Positions 17,277 to 26,719 of a DNA stretch of 64,000 bases are shown here, in pieces. Source of the DNA: Lachnospiraceae bacterium JLR.KK002 (GTDB lineage: Bacteria; Bacillota; Clostridia; Lachnospirales; Lachnospiraceae); NCBI GenBank assembly GCA_036941025.1, contig JAYMNP010000001.1, positions 1-64,000 of the forward strand, given 5' to 3'. Position 1 is the stretch's first letter; every line of letters starts with the position of its first letter. A program made the position numbers and the translations under genes. The notes under the pieces were generated by a model that was given only the letters and a program-made list of their open reading frames with translations, had not been told where the DNA came from and did not search any database.

Positions 17277-18590
17277 ATGAGCAGAATACCATACACGGAC
17301 AGGAAGTTAAAATTTGAAACGCTGCAGCTTCATGTGGGACAGGAGCAGCCGGATCCGGTTACGGACGCGCGGGCAGTTCCAATTTATGCCACATCTTCTT
17401 ATGTATTTCACAACTCCGATCATGCGGCGGCCCGGTTCGGCCTGAAAGATGCGGGAAATATTTACGGAAGGCTTACCAATCCCACGCAGGATATTTTCGA
17501 ACAGCGGATTGCCGCTCTGGAAGGAGGAGTTGGGGCATTGGCCGTGTCTTCCGGGGCAGCGGCAGTTACTTATACCATTCAGAATCTGGCGAAAAGCGGG
17601 GAACACATAGTAGCGGCCAACAATATATACGGAGGAAGCTATAACCTGCTGGCACATACGCTGCCGGAATATGGAATTACCACAACTTTTGTGGAGCCTT
17701 CCCGCCCGGAACATTTTGCAGAAGCCATACAGGAAAATACCAGAGCCGTATTTATCGAAACGCTGGGAAATCCCCTCTCGGATGTAAGCGATATTCAGGC
17801 CATCGCAGAAGTTGCCCACGAGCACAGAATTCCGCTGGTGGTGGATAACACCTTTGCGACACCGTATCTGGTGCGGCCCATAGAATACGGTGCGGACATT
17901 GTGGTGCATTCCGCTACGAAATTTATCGGCGGACACGGAACGGTCATCGGCGGCGTTATTGTGGACAGCGGTAAATTCGACTGGGAGGCTTCCGGGAAAT
18001 TTCCTGGTCTGACAGAGCCCAATGAGAGTTATCACGGAGTAGTTTTCGCACAGGCGGCGGGACCGGCGGCCTTTGTTACAAAAATCCGGGCCATTCTGCT
18101 CAGAGACACCGGGGCCACTCTTTCTCCGTTTCATGCATTTCTGTTTCTGCAGGGGCTGGAAACATTGTCTCTGCGGGTGGAGCGCCATGTGGAAAATGCA
18201 TTGAAGGTGGTGGAATACCTGAGCGGCCATCCTCAGGTGGAACAGGTACATCATCCTTCCCTTTCCGAAGACGCAGGGCAGCAGGACCTGTACCGGAAAT
18301 ACTTCCCGCACGGAGGTGGTTCCATTTTTACTTTTGAAATCAAAGGGGATGACCGGACAGCCAAAGATTTTATTGACAATCTGGAACTGTTTTCCCTGCT
18401 GGCAAATGTGGCGGACGTGAAATCCCTTGCCATCCATCCTGCTTCCACCACCCATTCCCAGTTGAATGACCAGGAATTAAAAGAACAGGGAATCTGCAGA
18501 AATACCATCCGCCTGTCTGTGGGCACCGAGCATATTGACGATATTATTGAAGATCTGGAACAGGCGTTTCAGGCTGTAAACAGCAAATAA
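17277..18590 (+). CDS. metY: O-acetylhomoserine sulfhydrylase (PLP enzyme)
   Basis: The 437-residue protein is a Cys/Met-metabolism PLP enzyme. It has an [10 protein letters not shown] start, [34 protein letters not shown] and the PLP-lysine motif [11 protein letters not shown]. Length and the long C-terminal domain fit O-acetylhomoserine sulfhydrylases, which form homocysteine from O-acetylhomoserine and sulfide in the cytosol. AGGAG precedes the start. cysK follows 21 bp later, forming a sulfur-assimilation operon behind a clear promoter. Confidence 0.88.
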   Translation: MSRIPYTDRKLKFETLQLHVGQEQPDPVTDARAVPIYATSSYVFHNSDHAAARFGLKDAGNIYGRLTNPTQDIFEQRIAALEGGVGALAVSSGAAAVTYTIQNLAKSGEHIVAANNIYGGSYNLLAHTLPEYGITTTFVEPSRPEHFAEAIQENTRAVFIETLGNPLSDVSDIQAIAEVAHEHRIPLVVDNTFATPYLVRPIEYGADIVVHSATKFIGGHGTVIGGVIVDSGKFDWEASGKFPGLTEPNESYHGVVFAQAAGPAAFVTKIRAILLRDTGATLSPFHAFLFLQGLETLSLRVERHVENALKVVEYLSGHPQVEQVHHPSLSEDAGQQDLYRKYFPHGGGSIFTFEIKGDDRTAKDFIDNLELFSLLANVADVKSLAIHPASTTHSQLNDQELKEQGICRNTIRLSVGTEHIDDIIEDLEQAFQAVNSK

Positions 18591-18611
18591 TTTATGAAAG
18601 GAAACAAGAAC

Positions 18612-19544
18612 ATGTCAAATATTTATCAGGGAACTCTGAATCTGATTGGAAACACCCCTCTTGTGGAGGCGGCTAACCTGGAGAAAAGCCATGGACTGAA
18701 AGCAAAGCTCCTGGTGAAACTGGAATATTTTAATCCGGCGGGCAGTGTAAAGGACCGTATTGCCAGAGCCATGATTGAGGATGCGGAAGCTGCGGGTAAG
18801 CTGAAAGAAGGTTCCGTAATCATTGAACCTACCTCCGGAAATACAGGAATCGGCCTTGCAGCCATTGCAGCCGCCAAAGGGTACCGGTTGATTCTCACCA
18901 TGCCGGAAACCATGAGCGTGGAGCGCAGAAATATTTTAAAGGCTTACGGGGCGGAACTGGTGCTCACAGAGGGCGCAGAAGGCATGAAGGGGGCCATTGC
19001 CAGGGCGGAAGAACTGGCAGAGGAAATTCCGGGCAGCTTTCTTCCCGGACAGTTTGAAAATCCGGCAAATCCGGAAATCCACAGAAAAACTACCGGGCCG
19101 GAAATCTGGGCAGATACCGATGGAAAGGTGGATATTTTTGTGGCAGGGGTTGGAACCGGCGGCACCATTACCGGGGTGGGAGAATACCTGAAATCACAGA
19201 ATCCGCAGATTCAGATAGTGGCAGTGGAGCCCGCTTCCTCTCCGGTACTGTCCCAGGGGACAGGAGGCCCTCATAAAATTCAGGGAATCGGCGCAGGATT
19301 TGTGCCGGCTACGCTGAATACAGAGGTGTATGACGAAGTGATTCCGGTGGAAAATGAGGATGCTTTTGCAGCGGCAAAAGAGATTGCCAGGACAGAAGGA
19401 GTCCTGGTGGGGATTTCTTCCGGGGCCGCGCTGCACGCGGCTCTGGAGCTGGCAAAACGTCCGGAACAGGAAGGAAAAACCATTGTGGCGTTGCTGCCGG
19501 ACAGCGGAGACCGGTATTATTCCACACCATTGTTTGTGGATTAG
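18612..19544 (+). CDS. cysK: Cysteine synthase A (O-acetylserine sulfhydrylase)
   Basis: The 310-residue protein shows all CysK motifs. LIGNTPLV lies near the start, then [11 protein letters not shown] with the PLP lysine, [22 protein letters not shown] and GISSGAA, and a [12 protein letters not shown] end. It makes cysteine from O-acetylserine and sulfide. I placed the start at 18612 (MSNIYQ) with AAAGGA 8 nt upstream; an upstream in-frame ATG at 18594 lacks a good site. It is the second gene of the metY-cysK operon. Confidence 0.93.
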   Translation: MSNIYQGTLNLIGNTPLVEAANLEKSHGLKAKLLVKLEYFNPAGSVKDRIARAMIEDAEAAGKLKEGSVIIEPTSGNTGIGLAAIAAAKGYRLILTMPETMSVERRNILKAYGAELVLTEGAEGMKGAIARAEELAEEIPGSFLPGQFENPANPEIHRKTTGPEIWADTDGKVDIFVAGVGTGGTITGVGEYLKSQNPQIQIVAVEPASSPVLSQGTGGPHKIQGIGAGFVPATLNTEVYDEVIPVENEDAFAAAKEIARTEGVLVGISSGAALHAALELAKRPEQEGKTIVALLPDSGDRYYSTPLFVD

Positions 19545-19597
19545 GAAATTTCGATTCGCGTTTCTCAAATGTTCGCCCTGTTCATGTTTTTTTGCGG

Positions 19598-19635
19598 TAT
19601 AATATCAGTACGTCTCCGGCATTCTGCTGCCGGAG
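19598..19635 (+). promoter_or_regulatory. Possible promoter and leader hairpin before the ECF sigma gene
   Basis: TATAAT lies at 19598-19603 with no convincing -35, and CTCCGGC-N8-GCCGGAG forms a hairpin at 19614-19635. Both are within the 160-bp gap before the sigma factor gene. ECF genes often drive their own promoters, which would not look like sigma-A sites. Confidence 0.35.
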
Positions 19636-19707
19636 AGGTTACAAAAGAAAAATGCGGCGGTTCAGGTGAAGCCCCGAACTGTTGCAGAAAAGTAATGGAG
19701 GGGTGAT

Positions 19708-20277
19708 ATGTTCCGGTATTTACTGCTGCTGGACACAGACGAGGAACGGGAATTCTTTCAGTTTATTTATCAGGAGTACAGGCAGGAGATGTTCTGCATT
19801 GCCCGTGCAATTCTGAAAAACGAAGCGGATGCGGAGGATATGGTTCACGAGACATTTCTGATTCTGACTGACCACCTGAACAAGATTATGGACAGCGAGT
19901 CCTATAAGGTTCGGGATTATATTATGACCACGGTCAGACATCGGTGCTTTAATCTGTACCGAAAGAGACAGATACAGGAATGCAGCGGGCTGGAAGAATG
20001 GGAGACGGGAGAGATTCTGGAAAAGGGCCCGGATACCATTCTGGAGGAAACAGAATTGCAGGAACTGGTAACCGGTCTGCTGAAAGGGCTGAAATCTCCT
20101 TATGGAGAAGTGCTGACTCTGCAGTATTACCATGAGCTGAGCGTGCAGGAAATTGCAGAGGAGATGGATACGACGCCGGATAACGTCAGGCATATTTCCA
20201 TGCGTGCCAGAAAGAAACTGCAGGGCGTCCTGAAAGAGCGGGGGCTCTGGGACGAGAGAGAAGGCGTCCGGATTTGA
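19708..20277 (+). CDS. ECF-type RNA polymerase sigma factor
   Basis: The 189-residue protein contains region 2 (FQFIYQEYRQEMFCIARAIL, NEADAEDMVHETFL) and region 4 (LTLQYYHELSVQEIAEEMD, then VRHISMRARKKLQ). No anti-sigma or membrane regulator gene follows. After the stop comes a terminator and about 1.3 kb of decayed sequence, so an ancestral partner may have been lost. Its target promoters cannot be inferred. GGAGGGGTGAT precedes the start. Confidence 0.85.
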   Translation: MFRYLLLLDTDEEREFFQFIYQEYRQEMFCIARAILKNEADAEDMVHETFLILTDHLNKIMDSESYKVRDYIMTTVRHRCFNLYRKRQIQECSGLEEWETGEILEKGPDTILEETELQELVTGLLKGLKSPYGEVLTLQYYHELSVQEIAEEMDTTPDNVRHISMRARKKLQGVLKERGLWDEREGVRI

Positions 20278-20289
20278 GAGAAAGAGAAA

Positions 20290-20328
20290 GCATGTGTGCC
20301 TGGGGCAGCATGTTTTTTCTTTCTTTTA
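20290..20328 (+). terminator. Terminator after the ECF sigma gene
   Basis: GCATGTGTGCC pairs imperfectly with GGCAGCATG and is followed by TTTTTTCTTTCTTTT. It starts 13 bp beyond the sigma factor stop. The stretch 20329-20640 beyond it shows no convincing gene. Confidence 0.7.
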
Positions 20329-20665
20329 TGATTATAAAAATGTAAAATTTTTAAAGATGCCAGAATTCAAACCGTTGACTGAACTGATACAGAGGAATTC
20401 AGGTATCAGCCAGGAAAATGCCTGTCTGTTTCATCTCGAAATGTGGATATATGTTCCTGATATGGCAACTATGCTCGCCACATCTTATCTGGACTGCTTT
20501 ACTGCCCGAAGTGCAGGCAGGAAAGTATGATTAACCATAAGCTATAAAACAGCAATGCTACGGAGCGTTGCCTTTATGAAAATGAGCGTTTCCTGTAATG
20601 AAGTATTGTGGAAATTATAATTAAGGAGGCAGCAAAAGCTGACTTAATTTTCGGAGGATTATAAA

Positions 20666-20923
20666 ATGGTAAAACATGATGAAACAGGAATTACATTAGG
20701 CGAAAAATTAAAATTCGCACGGAAAAGCGCAGGACTTACACAAAAAGAATTTTATCTTGTCAATCAGTCGGACAAACAATTTTTTGTAATCGTGACCGAT
20801 GAATTTATTGAAAGCAGACAGCTTGCTGAAAAAATTGCGAATAAGAAATTTTCGATTGGGAATTTTTCATTTGTTGATTGTGGTATCATTTCTGATTTTG
20901 GGGGTATGAAAAATGATAATTAA
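20666..20923 (+). pseudogene. XRE helix-turn-helix stub fused to an unrelated tail
   Basis: The first 30 residues (GEKLKFARKSAGLTQKE) are the beginning of an XRE-type DNA-binding domain. The sequence then changes abruptly, before the recognition helix, into a tail (FYLVNQSDKQFFVIVTDEF onward) that has nothing in common with the family. The best explanation is a deletion joining two genes. A good GGAGG site precedes the start, so an 85-residue protein may still be made, but it should not bind DNA as an XRE domain. Confidence 0.55.
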
Positions 20924-21155
20924 TCATAAAAAGCCATACAACGTGGAATGGATACTCTGCCCTGTTTCATTATGGGTATAGTGATTTAATATTTCGCAAT
21001 ACCAGCTAATCAGTAAATACAGTTTTTCAGCCGGACAATTATTCCGTCTGAGAAAAAATGAAAATGTATCTACACGTACGCTGAACACATTATGCGGGAT
21101 ATCAGATTGTGAATTACGTGACATTGCCATATACAAAAAGAACGAAAATGAATGA
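20913..21155 (+). pseudogene. Remnant of a second small XRE-family regulator
   Basis: A start (MIINHKKPYNVEW) overlapping the end of the previous frame runs to a stop near 20980. In another frame the stretch at about 21040-21155 encodes FRLRKNENVSTRTLNTLCG and then CELRDIAIYKK, the closing part of a small XRE repressor. Both ends of the gene can be seen but the middle is scrambled. It is one of several genes in this window decayed this way. Confidence 0.55.
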
Positions 21156-21276
21156 GAGGAATATTTCAGAAAATACACATCAAAACGCTCCATGTTTTCT
21201 ATTCAGATTCACAAAGGCGACAATAAATATATCAATCAAGAATTATACAAAAGATTGGCGGGAAAGAACTTGCCAT

Positions 21277-21332
21277 GCTAAAGCGTAAAAGTGTCTTCCT
21301 GTAAGATAAAACCCTCCGGGCGGGATGCGCAG
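21277..21332 (+). repeat. 56-bp dispersed repeat, copy A
   Basis: This stretch (GCTAAAGCG ... GGGATGCGCAG) matches 57166-57221 at 50 of 56 positions, including an identical CTTCCTGTAAGATAAA core. It sits in a GC-rich, highly structured patch of the otherwise gene-free gap 21156-21490. Nearby hairpins are AAAACCCT/AGGGTTTT (21308-21338), ACGACC/GGTCGT (21343-21358) and CAGGTG/CACCTG (21366-21384). It is probably a small non-coding interspersed element. Confidence 0.7.
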
Positions 21333-21493
21333 GGTTTTCTACACGACCTTCCGGTCGTTGCCAGTCAGGTGCCACTGACACCTGGAAGTCCAATGAAACT
21401 AGGATATTCGCACAGGAGGAAAATATTGCTTCGCAACTGTACTTAAACACGATACGTTCAGCATACTGCTTATGCTCTGACACAGAAAAATTA

Positions 21494-21569
21494 TGCAAAA
21501 ATATGGAAATTAATGGTATAATGTACAGAATAATGGAGAAAGCCTGCCTGCAGAATCATGGCAGGCAGG
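21494..21569 (+). promoter_or_regulatory. Promoter and leader hairpin of the cas operon
   Basis: A perfect -10 TATAAT (21517-21522) has a poor -35 (TGCAAA, 21494-21499) at 17 bp. In the 5' leader CCTGCCTG (21543-21550) pairs with CAGGCAGG (21562-21569). Transcription would run through cas6-cas10-csm2-csm3-csm4-csm5 without a terminator and could reach the CRISPR array. Confidence 0.6.
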
Positions 21570-21596
21570 AAATAATAACTGCGGTTCAGGAGAAGG

Positions 21597-22355
21597 ATGA
21601 TTATGCTGGCAAGTTTACAGATGGAACTGAAAACAGAAAACAATGATTTTATACCATATCAGAAGGCGGTCATACTGCAGGGCATTCTGATGGAGCAGGT
21701 GGAAGCAGAGTATGCCGCAAAGCTCCATGAGCCGGGGCTTCATCCTTACAGCCAGCGGGTAATCAGTCAGAATGGACGAAATATCTGGACTGTCTGCACC
21801 ACGAACCGGGAAGCATATCAGGAACTGATTCTGCCGCTGGAAAGTGATGGGTTTACAGGCTTTTATATGGAGGATGACGACTGGAAGGTGTCTGTGGTTC
21901 AGAAACAGCTTCTGAAAATTGGAAAAAGCGAATTTATGGACAATTATTATTTTCAGGATTCGGACCGGTATATCCAGGTGGCTTTTCAGACGCCCACTGC
22001 CTTTAAGAGCCAGGAGGAATATGTCCGTATGCCCACATTGCAGTTGATTTATCAGAGCCTGATGAAAAAATATGATGCGGCTTCTGAAGATGAGACGGTG
22101 GAGAGTGAGGAAGTTCTGGAACAGCTTCTGAAATACAGCAGAATTGTGCAGTACCAGCTTCACAGCTGCAGCTATTCCGTGCATGGAAAACGGATTCCGG
22201 CATTTATGGGGCAGATAAAAATAAGAATCAATGGCCCTCAGGCCATGGTGAATTTTCTGAATCTGCTGTTTCACTTTGGAGAATATGCGGGAATCGGAAT
22301 AAAAACAGCCATGGGGATGGGAGCCATCAGGATCACAGAAGGGAGAAAAAGATGA
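21597..22355 (+). CDS. cas6: Cas6 CRISPR-RNA endoribonuclease
   Basis: The 252-residue protein has the Cas6 RAMP fold signs: an N-terminal strand (LASLQMELKTEN), HPYSQR near residue 42, and a C-terminal glycine-rich loop GIGIKTAMGMGAIR. Cas6 cleaves the repeat hairpin of pre-crRNA. Here the likely substrate is the CCCC-GNRA-GGGG hairpin of the adjacent array. AGGAG and GAAGG sites allow a start at 21597 or 21603. The stop overlaps the cas10 start by 4 bp. It is the first gene of the six-gene interference operon. Confidence 0.88.
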   Translation: MIMLASLQMELKTENNDFIPYQKAVILQGILMEQVEAEYAAKLHEPGLHPYSQRVISQNGRNIWTVCTTNREAYQELILPLESDGFTGFYMEDDDWKVSVVQKQLLKIGKSEFMDNYYFQDSDRYIQVAFQTPTAFKSQEEYVRMPTLQLIYQSLMKKYDAASEDETVESEEVLEQLLKYSRIVQYQLHSCSYSVHGKRIPAFMGQIKIRINGPQAMVNFLNLLFHFGEYAGIGIKTAMGMGAIRITEGRKR

Positions 22356-24718
22356 CCAGGGAGAAAGTGCAGTTAATTGTGGGCGGCCTGCTCCACGATA
22401 TCGGAAAAGTAATATACCGGCAGGGAGACGGGAGAAAGCACAGTGTCAGCGGGTATGAGTTTTTAAAGGATGAAGCACATCTGGAGGAGAAAGAGGTACT
22501 GGAATCTGTCCGGTATCATCACGGCGCGGAGCTTAAGGACGCCCGGATTGATAAAAAATCTTTTGCCTATATCACGTATCTGGCAGATAATATTGCAGCT
22601 TCCGCCGACCGAAGAAAGAATGACAGCGGGGAACAGGGTTTTGTCCGGAATACGGCGCTGGAATCAGTGTTTAATATTTTGAACGGAAATGACAGGAAGA
22701 TGTATTATTCCCAGACGGCAAATATGGAAGAGGATATCAACTGTCCAACAGAACAGGCAGAACTGTATGATGAACATTTTTATCTGACCATAAAGCAGAA
22801 ACTTACGGAAAATTTTCGCGGTATACGATGGGAAGCAGAATATATCAATTCTCTGCTGGAAATCCTGGAAGGAAACCTCAGTCTGATTCCTTCTTCCACA
22901 GCGAAAGATGAACGGGCGGATATTTCCCTTTACGACCATCTGAAACTGACAGCGGCCATAAGCTCCTGTATATTCGACTATCTGCAGGAAAAACAGACGG
23001 AAGATTACAGAACCGCCCTGTTGGTGCATGGCAGGGATGTTCAGAAAGAAAATGTGTTTCTTCTGTTTTCCATGGATGTTTCCGGAATTCAGAAATTTAT
23101 CTATACCATACATAGTGAAGGCGCTCTGAGAAATTTGAGAGCCAGGTCTTTTTATCTGGAATTCATGATGGAGCATATCACGGATACCCTCCTGGAGCGG
23201 CTGGAATTATCCAGAGCCAATCTGATTTATACGGGAGGAGGCCATTGTTATCTGCTCCTGGCGAATACGGAAAAAACCAGAGAGGCTCTTTGTAAATTTG
23301 AGCAGGAACTGAATGCGTGGCTGTTAGAACAGTTTGATATTGCCCTGTATGTGGCCGCAGGCTGGAAGGAGTGCAGCGGGAGCACGCTGCGGGATGAGCC
23401 TGCAGGTTCTTATGGGGAGCTTTTTCGAGGGGTCACTAACGAGATATCCAGGAAAAAATCGGCACGGTACAGCGCAGAACAAATCCGCAGGCTGAATGGA
23501 AAACGAACTGCAGATTACACGCGGGAATGCAGGGTATGCAAAAGGGTGGATCATCTGACCGAGGATGGCATCTGCCAGATTTGCGCCTCCATACTTCACA
23601 TGTCAAAAGATATTCTGTATACGGATTTCTTTTCTGTTACCAGAACGCCGGAAAAGCAGGGGCTTCCGTTGCCCTTTGGCGTCTGGCTGACAGCAGAGCA
23701 CGGGGAAAGCCTTCGGAAGCGTATGACGGAGGATACAGGGTATGTCCGGGCATACGGCAAGAATAAGATGTTTACCGGAAAGCATATTGCCACAAAAATA
23801 TGGGTAGGAAATTATACCACCGGGGAAACTTTTGGAGAACTGGCCGCTCAGGCAGAGGGGATAGAGCGGATTGGGATACTTCGGGCGGATGTGGACAACC
23901 TGGGCAGGACATTTGTGTCAGGATTTGAAAGTGAAACATATGGGAACCGGTATGTGACGCTGTCCAGAACAGCAACCTTATCCAGACAGTTATCACTGTT
24001 TTTCAGGCACCATATCAATATCATATTACAACAGCCCAGGTACTCCCTGGATGGAAAGGGAAAAAAGGAACGGAAAGCCGCAGTGGTATATTCCGGCGGG
24101 GACGACCTTTTTCTGGCCGGCGCCTGGGATGACATTCTGGAGCTGGCCGTTGACATCCGGCAGGAATTTGAGAAATATACGGAAGGGACTCTGTCTCTGT
24201 CGGCGGGAATTGGTCTGTATCAGCCCGGATTTCCCATTCATGTGAGCGCCAGGGAGACGGCAAAGCTGGAGGACGAAGCAAAAATGCTGCCTGGAAAAAA
24301 TGCACTTACTTTTTTACCGGACGGAGAAATCCATGAGGAAACGGATGGGGAGACAGGAGAGGTCTTTAAAATCAGCAACGGTACTTATTCCTGGGAAGTT
24401 TTTTTGCAGGAAGTCATTGAGGAAAAATACCGGACGATTGCAGGATTTTTCCGGAATACGGAAGGACGGGGCAAAAATTTCCTCTATCATTTGCTGGAAC
24501 TGGCCCGCAGACAGGAAGATAAAATAAATCTGGCAAGATTTGCGTATCTCCTGGCAAGGATGGAGCCGGGAGAACAGGCAGAACCGGAAGAAAAAGCCCG
24601 TTATCGGGAATTTTCCCGAAAAATGTATCAGTGGGTGAAACAGGAAAAAGACTGCAGACAGCTAAGGACAGCCATTAATCTGTATGCATATAAGATACGG
24701 GAGAAGGAGGAAGTATGA
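22352..24718 (+). CDS. cas10: Cas10/Csm1, type III-A large subunit with HD nuclease and cyclase motifs
   Basis: The 788-residue protein starts with an HD domain (GGLLHDIGKVIYRQG). It carries a zinc-finger-like region (CRVCKR ... CQICAS, about residues 393-412) and a palm cyclase with the intact GGDD motif at residues 582-585 (YSGGDDLFLAG). In type III systems target RNA binding triggers HD single-strand DNA cleavage and palm synthesis of cyclic oligoadenylate. Both active sites look intact. The presence of Csm6 downstream fits cyclic-oligoadenylate signalling. It overlaps cas6 and csm2 by 4 bp each. Confidence 0.95.
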   Translation: MTREKVQLIVGGLLHDIGKVIYRQGDGRKHSVSGYEFLKDEAHLEEKEVLESVRYHHGAELKDARIDKKSFAYITYLADNIAASADRRKNDSGEQGFVRNTALESVFNILNGNDRKMYYSQTANMEEDINCPTEQAELYDEHFYLTIKQKLTENFRGIRWEAEYINSLLEILEGNLSLIPSSTAKDERADISLYDHLKLTAAISSCIFDYLQEKQTEDYRTALLVHGRDVQKENVFLLFSMDVSGIQKFIYTIHSEGALRNLRARSFYLEFMMEHITDTLLERLELSRANLIYTGGGHCYLLLANTEKTREALCKFEQELNAWLLEQFDIALYVAAGWKECSGSTLRDEPAGSYGELFRGVTNEISRKKSARYSAEQIRRLNGKRTADYTRECRVCKRVDHLTEDGICQICASILHMSKDILYTDFFSVTRTPEKQGLPLPFGVWLTAEHGESLRKRMTEDTGYVRAYGKNKMFTGKHIATKIWVGNYTTGETFGELAAQAEGIERIGILRADVDNLGRTFVSGFESETYGNRYVTLSRTATLSRQLSLFFRHHINIILQQPRYSLDGKGKKERKAAVVYSGGDDLFLAGAWDDILELAVDIRQEFEKYTEGTLSLSAGIGLYQPGFPIHVSARETAKLEDEAKMLPGKNALTFLPDGEIHEETDGETGEVFKISNGTYSWEVFLQEVIEEKYRTIAGFFRNTEGRGKNFLYHLLELARRQEDKINLARFAYLLARMEPGEQAEPEEKARYREFSRKMYQWVKQEKDCRQLRTAINLYAYKIREKEEV

Positions 24719-25110
24719 CTATCACGGAGAAAAATTATGTGGAGAAGGCAGAAGCTGCCATTTTGCTTCATAAAAACAGAATAAACGAAAAGACAAAAAG
24801 AAAAAAGCCTATGGTAACTACTTCAAAAATCAGGAATCTTCTGTCCATGACAGCGGATATCGGCAATGAGGTCCTGAGCTGGAAAGAGGAAACACTCAGC
24901 GACGAGCTGTGCGGCCGGATTGATTACCTGAAGGTGCGCGTGCTGTATGAAGCAGGAAGAGAGCCCGTGGTAAAGGAATTTGTGGAGAATACGGATATAC
25001 TGAAATATATCAGTGAAATCCAGGGCAGCAGGAAAAACTATCTGCTGTTTGGCAGGTATATGGAAGCTCTGGTGGCTTATCACAGATATCACGGCGGGAA
25101 GGATAATTAG
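24715..25110 (+). CDS. csm2: Csm2, small subunit of the type III-A complex
   Basis: The 131-residue, mostly helical, lysine-rich protein is in the canonical Csm2 position between cas10 and csm3. It contains TTSKIRNLLSMTADI and LKVRVLYEAGRE, both typical of the family. Csm2 forms the inner filament that contacts target RNA. Its start overlaps the cas10 stop (ATGA). Confidence 0.9.
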   Translation: MTITEKNYVEKAEAAILLHKNRINEKTKRKKPMVTTSKIRNLLSMTADIGNEVLSWKEETLSDELCGRIDYLKVRVLYEAGREPVVKEFVENTDILKYISEIQGSRKNYLLFGRYMEALVAYHRYHGGKDN

Positions 25111-25121
25111 GGAGGACAGTT

Positions 25122-25781
25122 ATGTACGGGAAGATACAGATTACAGGAAATATTGAAGTGGTAACGGGAATGCATATCGGAGGTTCTTCTGCATTCGCAG
25201 CTATTGGGGCGGTAGACTCACCGGTGATAAAGGATACAGGCAGCAACCGTCCCATGATACCGGGAAGCTCCCTGAAGGGGAAAATGCGCACGCTGCTGGC
25301 AAAGGTGTATAATGATGGAATCGCCGGGAAACCGGATGATGACTGTGAACGGCTCACAAGATTATTTGGTTCTGCAAAAAAAGGGCAGGTGAAAAGAAGC
25401 CGGATTCTTATCTCTGATATGATGCTGGCCAATGAAAAAGAATTGCGGGAACAGGGCCTGCAGAGTCTTACGGAAGTGAAATTTGAGAACAGTATCGACC
25501 GGATTACCGCAGTTGCCAATCCCAGACAGATTGAGCGGGTGGTACGGGGGTCTGAGTTTGCATTGGACGTTATCTACGAAGCGGCAGAAGAAGGGGAAAT
25601 ACTGGAAGATTTTGAAGTGCTGGCAGAAGGATTCAGATTGCTGCAGTATGATTATCTGGGCGGCAATGGATCCAGAGGATATGGGAAAGTAAAATTTCAT
25701 GGTCTGGCGGCAGACCCGGTGATTGGGGAAATACCGGAAGATATTATGAGTCAATGCAATACGCTGTTGAAGGATGTGTAG
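25122..25781 (+). CDS. csm3: Csm3, backbone RAMP and target-RNA nuclease
   Basis: The 219-residue protein shows the RAMP pattern IQITGNIEVVTGMHIGG, PGSSLKGKMRTLLAK and a glycine-rich GGNGSRGYGKVKF end. Csm3 subunits form the backbone around crRNA and cut target RNA at 6-nt steps using an aspartate in the first part of the protein. DSPVIKD near residue 28-34 carries candidate acidic residues. AGGACAGTT precedes the start. The stop is 2 bp before the csm4 start. Confidence 0.93.
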   Translation: MYGKIQITGNIEVVTGMHIGGSSAFAAIGAVDSPVIKDTGSNRPMIPGSSLKGKMRTLLAKVYNDGIAGKPDDDCERLTRLFGSAKKGQVKRSRILISDMMLANEKELREQGLQSLTEVKFENSIDRITAVANPRQIERVVRGSEFALDVIYEAAEEGEILEDFEVLAEGFRLLQYDYLGGNGSRGYGKVKFHGLAADPVIGEIPEDIMSQCNTLLKDV

Positions 25782-25783
25782 GG

Positions 25784-26719
25784 ATGGAGTACAGAATTTA
25801 TAAATTTGACTTTATCACGGGAGTGCATTTGGGAGAGGACTCTCTGGAAGACGGAGGATTTACCCTTCATGCGGATACGCTTTTTTCCGCCCTGTGCCAG
25901 GAGTGCCTGAAACAGGGGCATAAGAAGCTGGAAAGGCTGGTTGCCCGGACGCGGGAAGGAAAGATTCGGCTGACAGACGCTTTCCCCTGTATGGAACATA
26001 CCTGTTATCTTCCAAAGCCCATGCTGAAAATAGAGACAGAGGAAAAGCAGGGGGATTCCACGCTGAAAAAGGCATATAAAAAACTGTCTTATATTCCGGC
26101 AGACAGACTGAAGGATTATATTGCCGGGAAACTGGATGTGATGCAGGAACTCAACCGGTTTCAGGAAAATCTGGGGTACGGAGAGGTGAAAACCAGCGCG
26201 GCAGTCCGCGGACTGGAGGAAACAATGCCTTATCGGGTTGGAATTTACCATTTTCACCCCGGAAGCGGATTATATATCATAGCAGGAGGAGAAACCGGAG
26301 AGGATATCCGGTTGCTGGAAACGGGTCTGGAATCGCTGGAACTGTCCGGAATCGGCGGAAAGAGAACTGCCGGTCTGGGGAGATTTCGGCTGATACAGGA
26401 AAAGGTTCCGGAAGATTTGAAACCTTGTCTGGAGGCCAGGGAGAGTTCCGTATCAATGGCCTTGTCCGTGTGTCTTCCAAAAGAAGACGAGCTGGAGGAA
26501 GTTCTGGAGAAGGCCAGCTATCTGCTGCTGAAACGGAGCGGATTTGTGGCTTCTGATACATATGCTAAGGAACATCAGAAGAAACGTGACCTGTATGTGA
26601 TGCAGGCGGGCTCCTGTTTTGGAAAACGGTTTGAAGGAGATATCTATGACGTCAGCGCCGGAGGTTCTCATCCTGTGTACCGTTATGCCAAACCTGTGTT
26701 TCTGGAGGTGGTTTCATGA
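25784..26719 (+). CDS. csm4: Csm4, crRNA 5'-tag-binding RAMP protein
   Basis: The 311-residue protein begins EYRIYKFDFITGVHLGE, has HADTLFSALCQE, and keeps the C-terminal glycine-rich GIGGKRTAGLGRFR loop. Csm4 caps the complex next to Cas10 and holds the crRNA 5' tag. I take the ATG at 25784 with AAGGA 9 nt upstream; the longer frame from 25754 would overlap csm3. The stop overlaps the csm5 start (ATGA). Confidence 0.92.
   Translation: MEYRIYKFDFITGVHLGEDSLEDGGFTLHADTLFSALCQECLKQGHKKLERLVARTREGKIRLTDAFPCMEHTCYLPKPMLKIETEEKQGDSTLKKAYKKLSYIPADRLKDYIAGKLDVMQELNRFQENLGYGEVKTSAAVRGLEETMPYRVGIYHFHPGSGLYIIAGGETGEDIRLLETGLESLELSGIGGKRTAGLGRFRLIQEKVPEDLKPCLEARESSVSMALSVCLPKEDELEEVLEKASYLLLKRSGFVASDTYAKEHQKKRDLYVMQAGSCFGKRFEGDIYDVSAGGSHPVYRYAKPVFLEVVS

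Noticed and set aside
17307..18455. 382-codon minus-strand frame opposite metY
   Set aside because: metY is unmistakable on the plus strand; the antisense frame has no start site or recognisable motif.
20294..20530. 78-codon open frame after the ECF sigma factor
   Set aside because: It begins inside the sigma-gene terminator, has no ribosome-binding site, and its composition does not look like a protein.
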